Below are positions 7,194-15,621 of a DNA stretch of 24,306 nucleotides, piece by piece. Every line of letters begins with the position of its first letter. Positions within the stretch are counted from its first letter, which is position 1. The notes under the pieces were generated by a model, which searched no databases, was not told where the DNA came from, and saw nothing but the letters and a program-made list of their open reading frames with translations. Source of the stretch: a virus; the IMG/VR virus record IMGVR_UViG_3300037010_003335, positions 1-24,306 of that record; one strand, written 5' to 3'. The position numbers and the translations under genes were made by a program.

Positions 7194-9881
7194 ATGGCCG
7201 ATTCAGATAAAAAATTCTCCGTCTCATCGACTGCTCCTGCTCAGCGTTTGAAGTTCATAGACTCGATCATTGCCGACATGAAGGGCAAGATGCATCGACA
7301 TGTGCTCGGTGGTATGCTGCTTGCAGGTGACCCTGGTGTTGGCAAGACCTCATTTGTGCGTCAGCTCTCTCGCCTCTTAGGTATGACGCTTGTGTTGATT
7401 GAAACTCCGCACTTGGTCGAAGAGCACATCATCAACATCCCGTTCATCGTATACCATCCAGAGTCTGACGCGTCGAAGTCCGGCGTAGTTAAATCTAAGG
7501 GTGATGATTTTGACATCGAGCTAGCTGACTCTGACCTATACAACCAGGTCATGAAGTCTAAGAAGCTGCCTGACTCAGAGGTGCTTGCTAAGATCAAGTC
7601 GGATGCAAACCTCTTCGCGCTTCATCAAAAGCTTGGCGGCACAGAAACAGCCTTTTCAAAGCGTGTTCAGCAGCTCCGTGAAAACTTTAACTGTATCTTA
7701 TTCCTAGATGAGTACTATCGCGAAACTTCGACCTCAATTCGGAACATGCTTCGTGGCATCTTGAACAGGAACTTGGGCTTACATGAGCTCCCTGACAAGG
7801 TCTATTGCATCTATGCTTCGAACATGAATGATGAGGGCATCGAAGAAGTTGCCCTGAATCAGGACTACAGAAAGCTCACATTTAACAACCCAGGTAAGCA
7901 AGAGTGGTTTACATGGTTCGTGAATAAGTTCCAGCATGAGAAGCATGTTAAGCTTGACATGCGTGTCATTGACAAGTTCTTTAACGCGCTTGAAGAAAAT
8001 GACCTGTCGTCTGATGACGCAGAAGCTGACGTGCGTACGTCACCTCGGCGTTGGGAGCAGCTTTTACTGCTCATTAATGCATCGCTGCCTGTTAAGAGCG
8101 AAAAGGAAGCACATGTGCTCATGAGCCAAGTGCACCTGAACTTTGAAAACTATGAAACAGGCGCAAAGGCTAAGCTCGTAGAAAAGGTTTCAGCCGCTGT
8201 AGCTGAGCTCATTAAAGAGACGTCGCATATCACGATCGGCCCAAATGACACTCATCCTATTGAGCACTGGCGCGACGTGCTTAAGCATCAGCTCGAAGTT
8301 AAGATGAAGCTTAACGAGTCACGGTCTTACGTGCCTGTGATCTCTGGATTGCCTGGCATCGGTAAGTCTAGCCACATTCAATCTGTTGCTTGGGAGCTAG
8401 GTCTTGTCCCGGTTATGATTGAAACTGATAAGCTGACTGCAGAGGACGTGATTGGCTTACCGGTTCCTGGCGGAAAGAGCGCCACCGGCAACAGGACGAT
8501 TAAGTTCTCTGAGGCTATGCTCTATAAAGTGATCATGAACAAGATCAAAGAGGGCGAGAAGATCCTTAAAGAGCATCTTAAGACGTTCCACTTAGGTTCA
8601 ACTCATGGCTCTGGCGAGCTTCGGTCGCAAGATGCTGATCCTGAAGTCGATTGGAAGGAATTTCAGTCTCGCGAGCATAAGTACTTAATCTTCTTCGACG
8701 AGCTGAACCGTGTGCCGGTCAAGACGTTCAACGCGCTTCGTCGGATTCTGCTTGACAAGACATTTGTCGGCGAACCCGGGCATGAAGGCACGTTAGAGCT
8801 GCCTAAAGGCTCCATCATTGTTGCCGCTATTAACCCAAGCGATGGTGCGTCAACGACATCGATGACTAAGCACATGCGTGACGTGCTGGACATCATTCCT
8901 ACTGGTTCGAGCTGGAACCAGACTGTAACATTCTTAAAGACTAAGCTCGAGCCAGAAGTTAAGAAAGAGCTTGAAAATCCTGAGATTGCTAAGCCGATTC
9001 TTGAAATCCTCCTTGCATTTCATCAGCATTACAGCGATGATGAAAATAAAGGCAAGCATGGCGGCACCGAAACCGAGTTCCACATGCTTACGGGTTCAAA
9101 GGGCATTTACATCTCACCTCGAGAGTTCTCTGACCTTTATACCTCAATGTGCAATGAGGTGGATATAAAGATTGAGCGGTTCAAAGAGGACGCTATCAAA
9201 GAGGAAGATCCAGCTGAAGTCGAGAAGATGGCGTTTGAAGTGAAAAGCGACTTGTATGATGTTGTTCACTCTAAGCTTAGCTTCATCATTGAAAACAAGC
9301 ACAAGGTTGAAAATCCTGAGTTCTTCGAAGAGCTGAAATCATGGTTCCTGTACTCAGAGGAGGCTGACAAGCTTGACTTGGTAGCAAAGAAGGCTAAGAC
9401 GTTGTCATTTGAAGAGATCTTCAAGAAGGTCTATGACGATGAGAACATGCTGTTGGCTGACAATGGTGAGTTCATCAACTACATCCAAAACGGCGATCCA
9501 GCGATGTTTAAGCGTGACCTCACGCACTTCTTGATCACCCGTTCAACGAACAACAAAGCCTTCTACCTTGATGAAGTTCGGTTCTTGCGCGAGCTTCAAG
9601 CGGATGGTACCACCATTAAGAATGGAACTGACAAGAAGACTAACAAGTCAAAGGTCACCCACTTCGAGCACTTCATAAGAGAGATCTTAAATGCGATCTT
9701 CATGCATGGTCTTTCGAAAGAGTATATCCTGCCGTTAAAGCAAAGCATTAACGAGCTGTTAGGGTCGCCTGACTTACCTGATGAATCATTGAAGGATCTA
9801 GGCGCCATTAACTCGCGCTTGTCAAAGTACATCACAGAAATTAGCAATCAAGCTAAAGCTCGGGAAGAGAAGAAGAAATGA
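7194..9881 (+). CDS. MoxR-type AAA+ ATPase with two ATPase modules
   Basis: An 895 aa protein with two AAA+ cores in one chain. Module 1: Walker A GDPGVGKT (45-52), Walker B ILFLDE (168-173) and a sensor-1-like ASNMND. Module 2: Walker A GLPGIGKS (385-392), Walker B LIFFDE (about 498-503) and sensor-1 IIVAAINPSD, the form typical of MoxR/RavA/CbbQ. The C-terminal third is helical and ends in a basic tail (KAREEKKK). Family members usually have one AAA+ module and work as hexamers with a VWA-domain partner to remodel other proteins or load cofactors. The next gene encodes such a VWA protein and overlaps by ATGA, which strongly supports a working pair. GGAG at 7184-7187 supports the start. The target, perhaps a virion complex, is unknown. 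Confidence 0.85.
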   Translation: MADSDKKFSVSSTAPAQRLKFIDSIIADMKGKMHRHVLGGMLLAGDPGVGKTSFVRQLSRLLGMTLVLIETPHLVEEHIINIPFIVYHPESDASKSGVVKSKGDDFDIELADSDLYNQVMKSKKLPDSEVLAKIKSDANLFALHQKLGGTETAFSKRVQQLRENFNCILFLDEYYRETSTSIRNMLRGILNRNLGLHELPDKVYCIYASNMNDEGIEEVALNQDYRKLTFNNPGKQEWFTWFVNKFQHEKHVKLDMRVIDKFFNALEENDLSSDDAEADVRTSPRRWEQLLLLINASLPVKSEKEAHVLMSQVHLNFENYETGAKAKLVEKVSAAVAELIKETSHITIGPNDTHPIEHWRDVLKHQLEVKMKLNESRSYVPVISGLPGIGKSSHIQSVAWELGLVPVMIETDKLTAEDVIGLPVPGGKSATGNRTIKFSEAMLYKVIMNKIKEGEKILKEHLKTFHLGSTHGSGELRSQDADPEVDWKEFQSREHKYLIFFDELNRVPVKTFNALRRILLDKTFVGEPGHEGTLELPKGSIIVAAINPSDGASTTSMTKHMRDVLDIIPTGSSWNQTVTFLKTKLEPEVKKELENPEIAKPILEILLAFHQHYSDDENKGKHGGTETEFHMLTGSKGIYISPREFSDLYTSMCNEVDIKIERFKEDAIKEEDPAEVEKMAFEVKSDLYDVVHSKLSFIIENKHKVENPEFFEELKSWFLYSEEADKLDLVAKKAKTLSFEEIFKKVYDDENMLLADNGEFINYIQNGDPAMFKRDLTHFLITRSTNNKAFYLDEVRFLRELQADGTTIKNGTDKKTNKSKVTHFEHFIREILNAIFMHGLSKEYILPLKQSINELLGSPDLPDESLKDLGAINSRLSKYITEISNQAKAREEKKK

Positions 9882-12160
9882 CAAAGCCTCCCTGCGTAGA
9901 GTGTGCCGTTGACGAAGGCAGGGACTTTGACACCCTGCGCCGTTTGCTCGAGGGTGAGAATGCTGACGGCTCGTTTACATCTAACTTATCTGTGACTGAG
10001 CGAAAGCTGCTCAAAACAACGTTTAGCGATCCGCACGTCAAGGCTATCATGGATCACGCGATGAGCGGTGATCAGAAGAAGATTGACCACTTCAAGGATG
10101 AAGTAACCGAGGCGCTGCAAAAGCTTGAATGTGTAGCAAAGGTCTCTCCGATCTTGTATGAAGCTGCGGTTGATAACATTATCGAGACGAAGCTGTTTGA
10201 CAAGTATTGGAAGCGACCCGAAACGGCAGCTGAACTGATCGCTAAGCAGCTTGGCGTTACGCTAGATCATCCAGACCATGTTAAGCGTGCGCCTGACGTA
10301 ACGACGGCTCCAAAGTTTAACTTGTTGACTTGGAATAAGCTGCTGCAAAAGATTAGGACTGAGTCAAGAACATTCTTTCCACTTCGAAACATGATGGACT
10401 ATCATGTGATTCATCGACCGTCATTTAAGATCATCGGTGATGGGCTCAATGAAAGAGACGAGAAGCGGTTTAAAGGCATTGATACAGCTTGTGCTACCGC
10501 TGATGGGACCTTTGTCTTCAACGTCAAGTTTTGCCAAGCGCTGCTCGATTTCGGCCACTTGAAGGGAATCAAAGCAGGTTCTGGTAAGTTTGGCAAGAAG
10601 TATAAGTCGCAAGGCGGTGACATTCCTGATGAGTGGGAGTACATCGAGTTCTTGATTCGTCACGAGCTAATGCACTTCACCTACTCTGACTTCCACTATC
10701 AAAAGATCATCAAGGAGTCAACACCTACGCTGATCAACTGGGTAGGTGACTTTCGCTCAAATCACCGTTTGATTCAGCAAGGCTTCAATCAGCTTCCCAT
10801 GGGGCTGTTCTCAGCATATGTAAACTTTCACAGGCAAGGCTCTTACCAAGAGATGTTTAACCTTGTCAAAGCTGAGTTTGCTAAGATCAAAGATCAGTGC
10901 AAGGAAGAGCTTGAAAAGGCGATGAAGAGCGCCGATGACCACTCGCAAGGCGGTAGCACTACTGAAGGTGGCGAAGGTGAAGAGGGTGGAGAGGGTGGAG
11001 AAGGAGCACCAGGAGAAGGAACTTCTGGTAAGGGCAAGCCGGGTAATGGTAAGGGCGGAAAAGCGTCAACCCAAGATAACGGCGAAGAAGGTGAAGGAAA
11101 GCCTGGTGAAGGCGAAGGGAAAGATAAGGGCGAAGGGAAAGATAAGGGCGAAGGGAAAGATAAGGGCGAAGGTGAAGGTAAGTCAGGCGAGGATAAGGGC
11201 GGCAAAGATAAGGGCGACAATGATAGCGATGATCCTGGCGTAAGCAAGGAAGGCGACCGTGGCGAAAGGGGTAAGGGTGGCCACGGTAAGACCAATGAAA
11301 GAAATCTAACGCCTGAAGACATCGATAGCTGGAACAAGAAGCAGCATGAGCGCATGGAGAAGGAAGATCGTCAAGCGACCGACGAGACTACTAATCCTGA
11401 CTATGACGCCAAGCCTAGCGGCGGTGGCCCTGGAACTGCTAAGGGCGGTCATCATAAAATTGACTATAGCAAGATTACGCCTCGCTATAAGTGGGACGCG
11501 CTGTTAAAGAAGATGGTCAGCGAAACAGCATACACTGTTGAATCATCGTACCAGAAGATTAGTCGTCGCGCTATTAGCTCTGTTCATCAAGCTGTTACTC
11601 GGGGCGCCGGCGCTGTTAAGCCGGGTGATGTCAAGAATCCGAATAAGCGGAAGATCAAGCTTGCAGTGATCGTTGACTCGTCTGGTTCGATGTCGTATGT
11701 CATCCACACCGTGATGGCTAACCTTGACGCGCTGCTTGTTAAGCGGCAAGGCGTCACAGGCGTGCAAGACGAGTTCTTCCTCTTTATGTTCAGCGGCGAC
11801 TATGACATTTTTACCTGCACAGCAGGTAAGAGCGGTATGGCAACGCACGTTAAGGACGTTGAAGGCACGCCAGGGCCGTTAGGTAAGATCAAACTGTCTG
11901 AGGTGCTAAATCACCACAAGGCAGGCGGCACGATCTTTAGCTCAGACCTTGCTAATCAGGCTAAGAAGCTGGCTGCAAAGGGCTATAACGTACTGGTTGT
12001 GTCAGACGGTGACTTGCTTGCTACTGAGAACTTTGACACGTTCAAGGACCTTTACTACAGCCATCGAAAGAATGTTTGGCTGCTGTTGAATGACAAGCGT
12101 ACATTCGAGCAATTTTGCTCGAGGATGAAAGAAATTACAAACAACGCGTCGCACCTATGA
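9878..12160 (+). CDS. VWA-domain protein with metallopeptidase-like N-terminal domain, MoxR partner
   Basis: A 760 aa protein resembling the DUF2201-type arrangement of a metallopeptidase-like domain followed by a VWA-like domain. The N-terminal part carries H262-E-L-M-H266 in LIRHELMHFTYSDFH. Residues about 350-500 are a highly charged G/E/K/D linker with 6-residue GEGKDK repeats. The C-terminal VWA domain has a complete MIDAS start, D600-S-S602-G-S604 (VIVDSSGSM), with KAGGTIFSSD and VVSDGD supplying likely further metal-site residues. In cellular MoxR/VWA pairs the VWA protein binds the ATPase and the substrate. The ATGA overlap with the ATPase upstream means coupled translation. The HExxH could be an active protease or a structural zinc site; the sequence does not decide. 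Confidence 0.82.
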   Translation: MTKPPCVECAVDEGRDFDTLRRLLEGENADGSFTSNLSVTERKLLKTTFSDPHVKAIMDHAMSGDQKKIDHFKDEVTEALQKLECVAKVSPILYEAAVDNIIETKLFDKYWKRPETAAELIAKQLGVTLDHPDHVKRAPDVTTAPKFNLLTWNKLLQKIRTESRTFFPLRNMMDYHVIHRPSFKIIGDGLNERDEKRFKGIDTACATADGTFVFNVKFCQALLDFGHLKGIKAGSGKFGKKYKSQGGDIPDEWEYIEFLIRHELMHFTYSDFHYQKIIKESTPTLINWVGDFRSNHRLIQQGFNQLPMGLFSAYVNFHRQGSYQEMFNLVKAEFAKIKDQCKEELEKAMKSADDHSQGGSTTEGGEGEEGGEGGEGAPGEGTSGKGKPGNGKGGKASTQDNGEEGEGKPGEGEGKDKGEGKDKGEGKDKGEGEGKSGEDKGGKDKGDNDSDDPGVSKEGDRGERGKGGHGKTNERNLTPEDIDSWNKKQHERMEKEDRQATDETTNPDYDAKPSGGGPGTAKGGHHKIDYSKITPRYKWDALLKKMVSETAYTVESSYQKISRRAISSVHQAVTRGAGAVKPGDVKNPNKRKIKLAVIVDSSGSMSYVIHTVMANLDALLVKRQGVTGVQDEFFLFMFSGDYDIFTCTAGKSGMATHVKDVEGTPGPLGKIKLSEVLNHHKAGGTIFSSDLANQAKKLAAKGYNVLVVSDGDLLATENFDTFKDLYYSHRKNVWLLLNDKRTFEQFCSRMKEITNNASHL
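11111..11182 (+). repeat. 18-bp tandem repeats encoding the GEGKDK linker
   Basis: The unit GGCGAAGGGAAAGATAAG occurs three times perfectly (11111-11164) and once in a degenerate form (11165-11182). It adds 6 residues per unit to the charged linker of the VWA protein. Perfect identity suggests recent expansion, so copy number may vary between relatives. Confidence 0.9.
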
Positions 12161-12330
12161 AGCTTCAAGCTCTCACTGAAGGCAGCAGCGTTAGCAAGGG
12201 GTTCCTAAGGAAGATTTTCTTGCCGTGCAAGACCGTGTTTTCACCGCGGCAATTGTCAAGTTCGAAAGCTTCCTTTGAGGCTGCGATGAAGGTTCACTTT
12301 CCTGACTTCAAGCTCGACCGATGCTTTTAG
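12157..12330 (+). CDS. Small unknown protein, probably truncated by a frameshift
   Basis: The ATG overlaps the VWA gene stop (ATGA), so this is the fourth gene of the operon. It reads 57 aa, starting MKLQALTEGSSVSKGF, a leader of the MKLxxLxE form seen in other accessory genes. The frame ends at TAG 12328 just after KLDRCF. If one base is skipped after the GAC at 12316-12318 (KLD), the next frame continues for 36 more codons as DAFRGALQYEGSDPLDLLKL and onward to TAA 12430. That would give a 90 aa protein with a natural-looking helical C-terminus. A mutation, a sequencing error or a programmed +1 shift could explain this. Function unknown. Confidence 0.6.
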   Translation: MKLQALTEGSSVSKGFLRKIFLPCKTVFSPRQLSSSKASFEAAMKVHFPDFKLDRCF

Positions 12331-12430
12331 AGGCGCTCTCCAATATGAAGGGAGCGATCCTCTCGATCTGCTTAAACTAAGGTTTGATAACTTTGTAAAC
12401 ACCCTCATGACTGCGAAGAAGCATGCTTAA
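12320..12430 (+). pseudogene. Out-of-frame 3' part of the 12157 gene
   Basis: Open for 36 codons in the +1 frame relative to the upstream gene, ending at TAA 12428-12430. It has no start of its own and reads like protein (LQYEGSDPLDLLKLRFDNF). The last 26 bases overlap the antisense 3' end of HEG2. It is most simply the displaced C-terminus of the 57 aa product. Confidence 0.5.
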
Positions 12431-13961
12431 TAAAAGTCAATGAGCCGGCGTCGTAAAGCTTTAAAAACCCATTTGATAACATATTTGTAGTTTCAGATAC
12501 AGATTCATCAAATGCCACTAATAGCTGTTTCAGCTTGTGTTTTTGGCACTGGTATCGAGAAAGCATTCCGTATTTGTGTTTATAATAGCTATAACTTGGC
12601 ACATCTGTTGTGAGCTGGGTAAATCCTAGTTTTCTATATGCTGCCCCTGAGCTCCACCTTCTGTTTGCATAAGATACCATTGGCTTATCTGTTTGTAATG
12701 CGCGCAAGAGCTTAGACATCCCACCCACAACTGTGATATTTTGTGCTGAAGCCATTCGTAAAAGCTCATCATAACCTACTCTAAACCTAGCTGGCCCAAC
12801 GGTCATTAGCTGAACAAGCTCATCCCCGTTATAAAGCCCGAGACGTTTTGAGCATGCTACATATCCTTGCATGTGGTTTTTTTCAAGAAATGATCGTGCA
12901 TCTTGCACAGATACATCCCTCAATAAAAGCTTTCTAGCATAAAGTCTTGTTGTCAAGTTAAGCTTTGACATACACATGCTTATTATAAGCTCTGGTTGTT
13001 TTAACACTTCTATGTCATAAAATGACATGAGCTGTATTTTTACACTCTCGGCTAAATCATGCTTCTTTGCTAAATGATGTTTATCTGGATTTACATCTGT
13101 TGAATGCCAATAGACACCGTTTACCTCAATAGCAAGCACAGGTAAACCATGCTTATGAATAACAATGTCTAGCTCCTTCCCGCCGAGAAGTTTCCTATTA
13201 TTCTGCTGAATACTATATTCAGCAGGTAGCTGAGATATAAGAAGCTCAACGAGTCGCTGTTGAGGTAGGCTTCTAGGTGCACATCGTGGGCATTTAGGAA
13301 GTTTACCGCTTTCTAATGTCGACATGAAATTGAAGCCACAGCTATGCTTCCAGTTATATTGAAGTAATGATCCTTGATAAGTGTTTGGGTCAAAGTTAGG
13401 AACGATTCCATGATCGAGTATGATCGGAAGCCTGGCTGTTAAAAAGTTAGTAAGCGCAAGTTGTTGATTTGAATGCTTAGAGCCACTTTGCTTCATAACA
13501 GCGCTTCGGCCACCTAAGCTTTTAAAAGCGGCATTTGCTGCCATCCTAACACGCCCTAATTGAAGAGGCGTACTAACGCCGTAGCGCTCAAGATTTGTAG
13601 CTTTTTGAGAAGCCAGCTGATCAGCTGTCCATATTCGTTTAGGCTGTTGTTTGCTATGGGTTGCTCTAGCTAATGGATTTGCATAAAATGTTTTAACACG
13701 AAGGCTTTGCGCCTCTTTTATACAGCTTTTAGCTGTGCATGTCGATGAGTATCCTGTTTTGAAATTATAAAATTTTGGAGATGAGCTGCAAAACATGCAA
13801 GTAGGCTTAATCGAGTTAAGTTTAAGCTCGATGAACAACGCCTCTGGTATTGACGTGTTATACTTATCAGTAAGATCTTTTACAAGCACTTTGTAGCGTT
13901 TACAGCGTTCAGCTGAGACCCGGCCTGTATCTGTGAGTAAGCATGAATAAATAGATGTCAT
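12405..13961 (-). CDS. HEG2: Vsr-like (Hef-type) free-standing homing endonuclease
   Basis: A 518 aa protein of the same family as the other three HEGs in the window. Order: N-terminal Cys cluster (CMFCSSSP...YSSTC), a single RYGV helix-type repeat, the HSCGFNF...CPRC zinc-ribbon-like part, then a Vsr-like nuclease core with KELDIVIHKH and LAIEVNGVYWHS, then the GNAT-like C-terminal domain (RMASAQNITVVGGMSKLLRA, GAAYRKLGF). It lies antisense between the operon end and gp15, with its ATG only 17 bases from the gp15 ATG. It is visibly more A+T-rich than its neighbours, suggesting recent acquisition. Its presumed target is a sequence near the gp15 start. The 3' end overlaps the out-of-frame tail of the 12157 gene by 26 bases. 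Confidence 0.83.
   Translation of the reverse strand: MTSIYSCLLTDTGRVSAERCKRYKVLVKDLTDKYNTSIPEALFIELKLNSIKPTCMFCSSSPKFYNFKTGYSSTCTAKSCIKEAQSLRVKTFYANPLARATHSKQQPKRIWTADQLASQKATNLERYGVSTPLQLGRVRMAANAAFKSLGGRSAVMKQSGSKHSNQQLALTNFLTARLPIILDHGIVPNFDPNTYQGSLLQYNWKHSCGFNFMSTLESGKLPKCPRCAPRSLPQQRLVELLISQLPAEYSIQQNNRKLLGGKELDIVIHKHGLPVLAIEVNGVYWHSTDVNPDKHHLAKKHDLAESVKIQLMSFYDIEVLKQPELIISMCMSKLNLTTRLYARKLLLRDVSVQDARSFLEKNHMQGYVACSKRLGLYNGDELVQLMTVGPARFRVGYDELLRMASAQNITVVGGMSKLLRALQTDKPMVSYANRRWSSGAAYRKLGFTQLTTDVPSYSYYKHKYGMLSRYQCQKHKLKQLLVAFDESVSETTNMLSNGFLKLYDAGSLTFIKHASSQS
13946..13953 (+). promoter_or_regulatory. T4-late-like promoter AATAAATA for gp15
   Basis: AATAAATA, one mismatch to TATAAATA, ends 25 bases before the gp15 ATG and is followed 5 bases later by CATG. 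It lies inside the first codons of HEG2 on the other strand. HEG3 has a similar antisense segment (ATAAATAGA) just upstream of its start. Confidence 0.42.
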
Positions 13962-13978
13962 GCGGTATTTACCTTCTT

Positions 13979-14848
13979 ATGCTTAAGCAGTACTATTATA
14001 ATCAACAATTGAAGAAAGCGACAATAGTCTTTGCGAACATCTTTGCGAACTTGAAGGTTCGCACAGGTAAGAATGCTTGCGGGGACATTGAAGAGCTAAC
14101 CGTTCCCATCCGTTACGGTTCGGCTGACCGCGTAGCTGCAGCAATTGCAGCAGGTAACACGCAAAACAAGCTCCACACGTTGCCGATCATGTCATGTTAC
14201 ATGACAGGCATCGAGCTTGCCCCTGAACGTAAGCATGGCCATGGTACGTTTGACCGTAAGTCCTACCTCGAGCAGGGTGGCACGTTTCCTGATGATGTCA
14301 AGTTTATCAAACGGTTGATGCCCACGCCGTACAACTTGACATATGAGCTCTCGATCTACGCTTCGAACACAGATCAAGCGTATCAGATCATCGAGCAGAT
14401 CATGATCGTCTTTGACTATGACATGCAGGTGCAGTTCAATGACTCACCATTTGACTGGGCGAAGATCACGCGCGTCACATTAGAGTCCATCGGCAATGAA
14501 GAGAACTATCCTGCAGGTACTGATCGGCGCATCATCGTCTGGAACCTAAGCTTCATGTTCGAGACGTGGATCTCACCGCCTGCTGAAGTCAAGCAAGGCC
14601 TGATCAACAACATTGTGCTCAACTTCGCTAACATGGATGATCCTGAGAAGGGTTGCAAGATCTTTGAAGTGGGTGAGGATGGTGAGCTAGCGCCGTTTGA
14701 TCCAGAGCAAGAAATCGGGCAGGTTGTAATTGCAGGTGAGGCCGGCGAGCTTGATCCGCCCGATGACGTGCCTGAGTGCGACTTACCAGAACGGTACAAC
14801 CCGAGCCTCGATCCTGAGTGCCACCAACAGCCTCCCGCTAAGCCATGA
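13979..14848 (+). CDS. gp15: gp15-like tail completion / proximal sheath stabiliser
   Basis: A 289 aa protein clearly related to T4 gp15, which caps the tail tube and sheath and joins the tail to the neck. YYYNQQLKKATIVFANIFAN matches T4 FYNSSFRRYATLMGDLFSNI. ELTVPIRYGSADRVAAAI matches FIRVPITYASKEHFMMKL. PTPYNLTYELSIYASNTDQA, YQIIEQIMIVF and NLSFMFETWISPP match T4 IKMIYELSIFTRYEDDMFQI, EQILPYF and SLTFEVNGWMYPP. I chose ATG 13979, where homology begins; ATG 13955 would add 8 residues overlapping HEG2. The C-terminus extends beyond T4 with an acidic, proline-rich tail (about 225-289). The stop is followed within 25 bases by the peptidase-like gene. Confidence 0.9.
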   Translation: MLKQYYYNQQLKKATIVFANIFANLKVRTGKNACGDIEELTVPIRYGSADRVAAAIAAGNTQNKLHTLPIMSCYMTGIELAPERKHGHGTFDRKSYLEQGGTFPDDVKFIKRLMPTPYNLTYELSIYASNTDQAYQIIEQIMIVFDYDMQVQFNDSPFDWAKITRVTLESIGNEENYPAGTDRRIIVWNLSFMFETWISPPAEVKQGLINNIVLNFANMDDPEKGCKIFEVGEDGELAPFDPEQEIGQVVIAGEAGELDPPDDVPECDLPERYNPSLDPECHQQPPAKP

Positions 14849-14872
14849 AGCTAAAAACTCCGGAAAAAAGAA

Positions 14873-15613
14873 ATGAAGCTTAAACATCTACTTGAAGAAA
14901 TTCAGCATCACGTCAACCGCGATGACCTCATCGCCATTCTTGATGTGTTTGGGAAAGAGCTTACACTTGTTTACAAGCACTGCTTTGTCAAAGCGCTGTG
15001 CGAGGCCTTAGACCTTCACGGCTTTGAGGTAAATGAGTCAGAGCTCTTTCATGAAATTGTTATGATGCATGGTGATGAAACTAGCGACGACGGCAAATTT
15101 ATTCATCCTGATCATGCCAAGAGCACGTTAGCCGCAAGGTACGCCATCGATGTTAAGTTTAAGCATTTGCATTCAACCGAAGATATCAAAGCTGCTCTTC
15201 GGAAAAAACTACCTGTTATCGTATCTATCGTGTGGTATGACCCATATTATTTAGTAGCCCGTGAGCTTCGTGATGGGCAGAAGGATAAGCCTAATACATT
15301 TTACAGGTATCGTCGGATGGGTGCGACTAATGAAATGGTGAAGAAGGCCATTAACGGCATTGTACCTTATCCATCCGAAAAGCTTATTAAGAGCACGCAA
15401 CGAGGTGAAGATCTCAAACATGCTATCCTCTGTGTAGGCTATGACGCAGGCGATGATGCTTTTATCGTGCGCGACTATATGAACAGCAATGCGCACTTTG
15501 ACGGGTTCTTCAAGATCGAGTCAAAGCTCTTCTTCGACAAACGGCTCGAGCAAGAAGGAATCTCTGTAGTTGAAGCTGCTATCTCAGTTGCCGCAACGGC
15601 AGGAGCTCGTTGA
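14873..15613 (+). CDS. Papain/C39-like cysteine peptidase fold protein (putative)
   Basis: A 246 aa protein starting MKLKHLLEEIQHHVNR. The segment HAILCVGYD (H183) followed by FIVRDYMNSN and a GFFKIE strand is the His-strand-Asn/Asp layout of papain-like C1/C39 families. C37 in KHCFVKALCEAL would be the candidate nucleophile on the first helix; C43 is an alternative. Residues 105-120 (ALRKKLPVIVSIVWYDPYYL) fit the central strand where C39-like proteins read P-V-I-V. GGAAAAAAG precedes the ATG by 2 bases, somewhat close. The N-terminal LLE leader matches other accessory genes, so it may be packaged into the head. Fold assignment is tentative and activity unproven. Confidence 0.6.
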   Translation: MKLKHLLEEIQHHVNRDDLIAILDVFGKELTLVYKHCFVKALCEALDLHGFEVNESELFHEIVMMHGDETSDDGKFIHPDHAKSTLAARYAIDVKFKHLHSTEDIKAALRKKLPVIVSIVWYDPYYLVARELRDGQKDKPNTFYRYRRMGATNEMVKKAINGIVPYPSEKLIKSTQRGEDLKHAILCVGYDAGDDAFIVRDYMNSNAHFDGFFKIESKLFFDKRLEQEGISVVEAAISVAATAGAR

Positions 15614-15621
15614 AGCTCGCA

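Noticed and set aside
10894-11355. A 153-codon Pro/Ser/Leu-rich open frame on the - strand
   Set aside because: It is the antisense shadow of the G/E/K repeat linker of the VWA gene; composition explains the absence of stops.
12334-12356. Hairpin near CGCTCTCC...GGGAGCG as a terminator
   Set aside because: Imperfect stem and no T run; it falls in the probable coding tail of the frameshifted gene.
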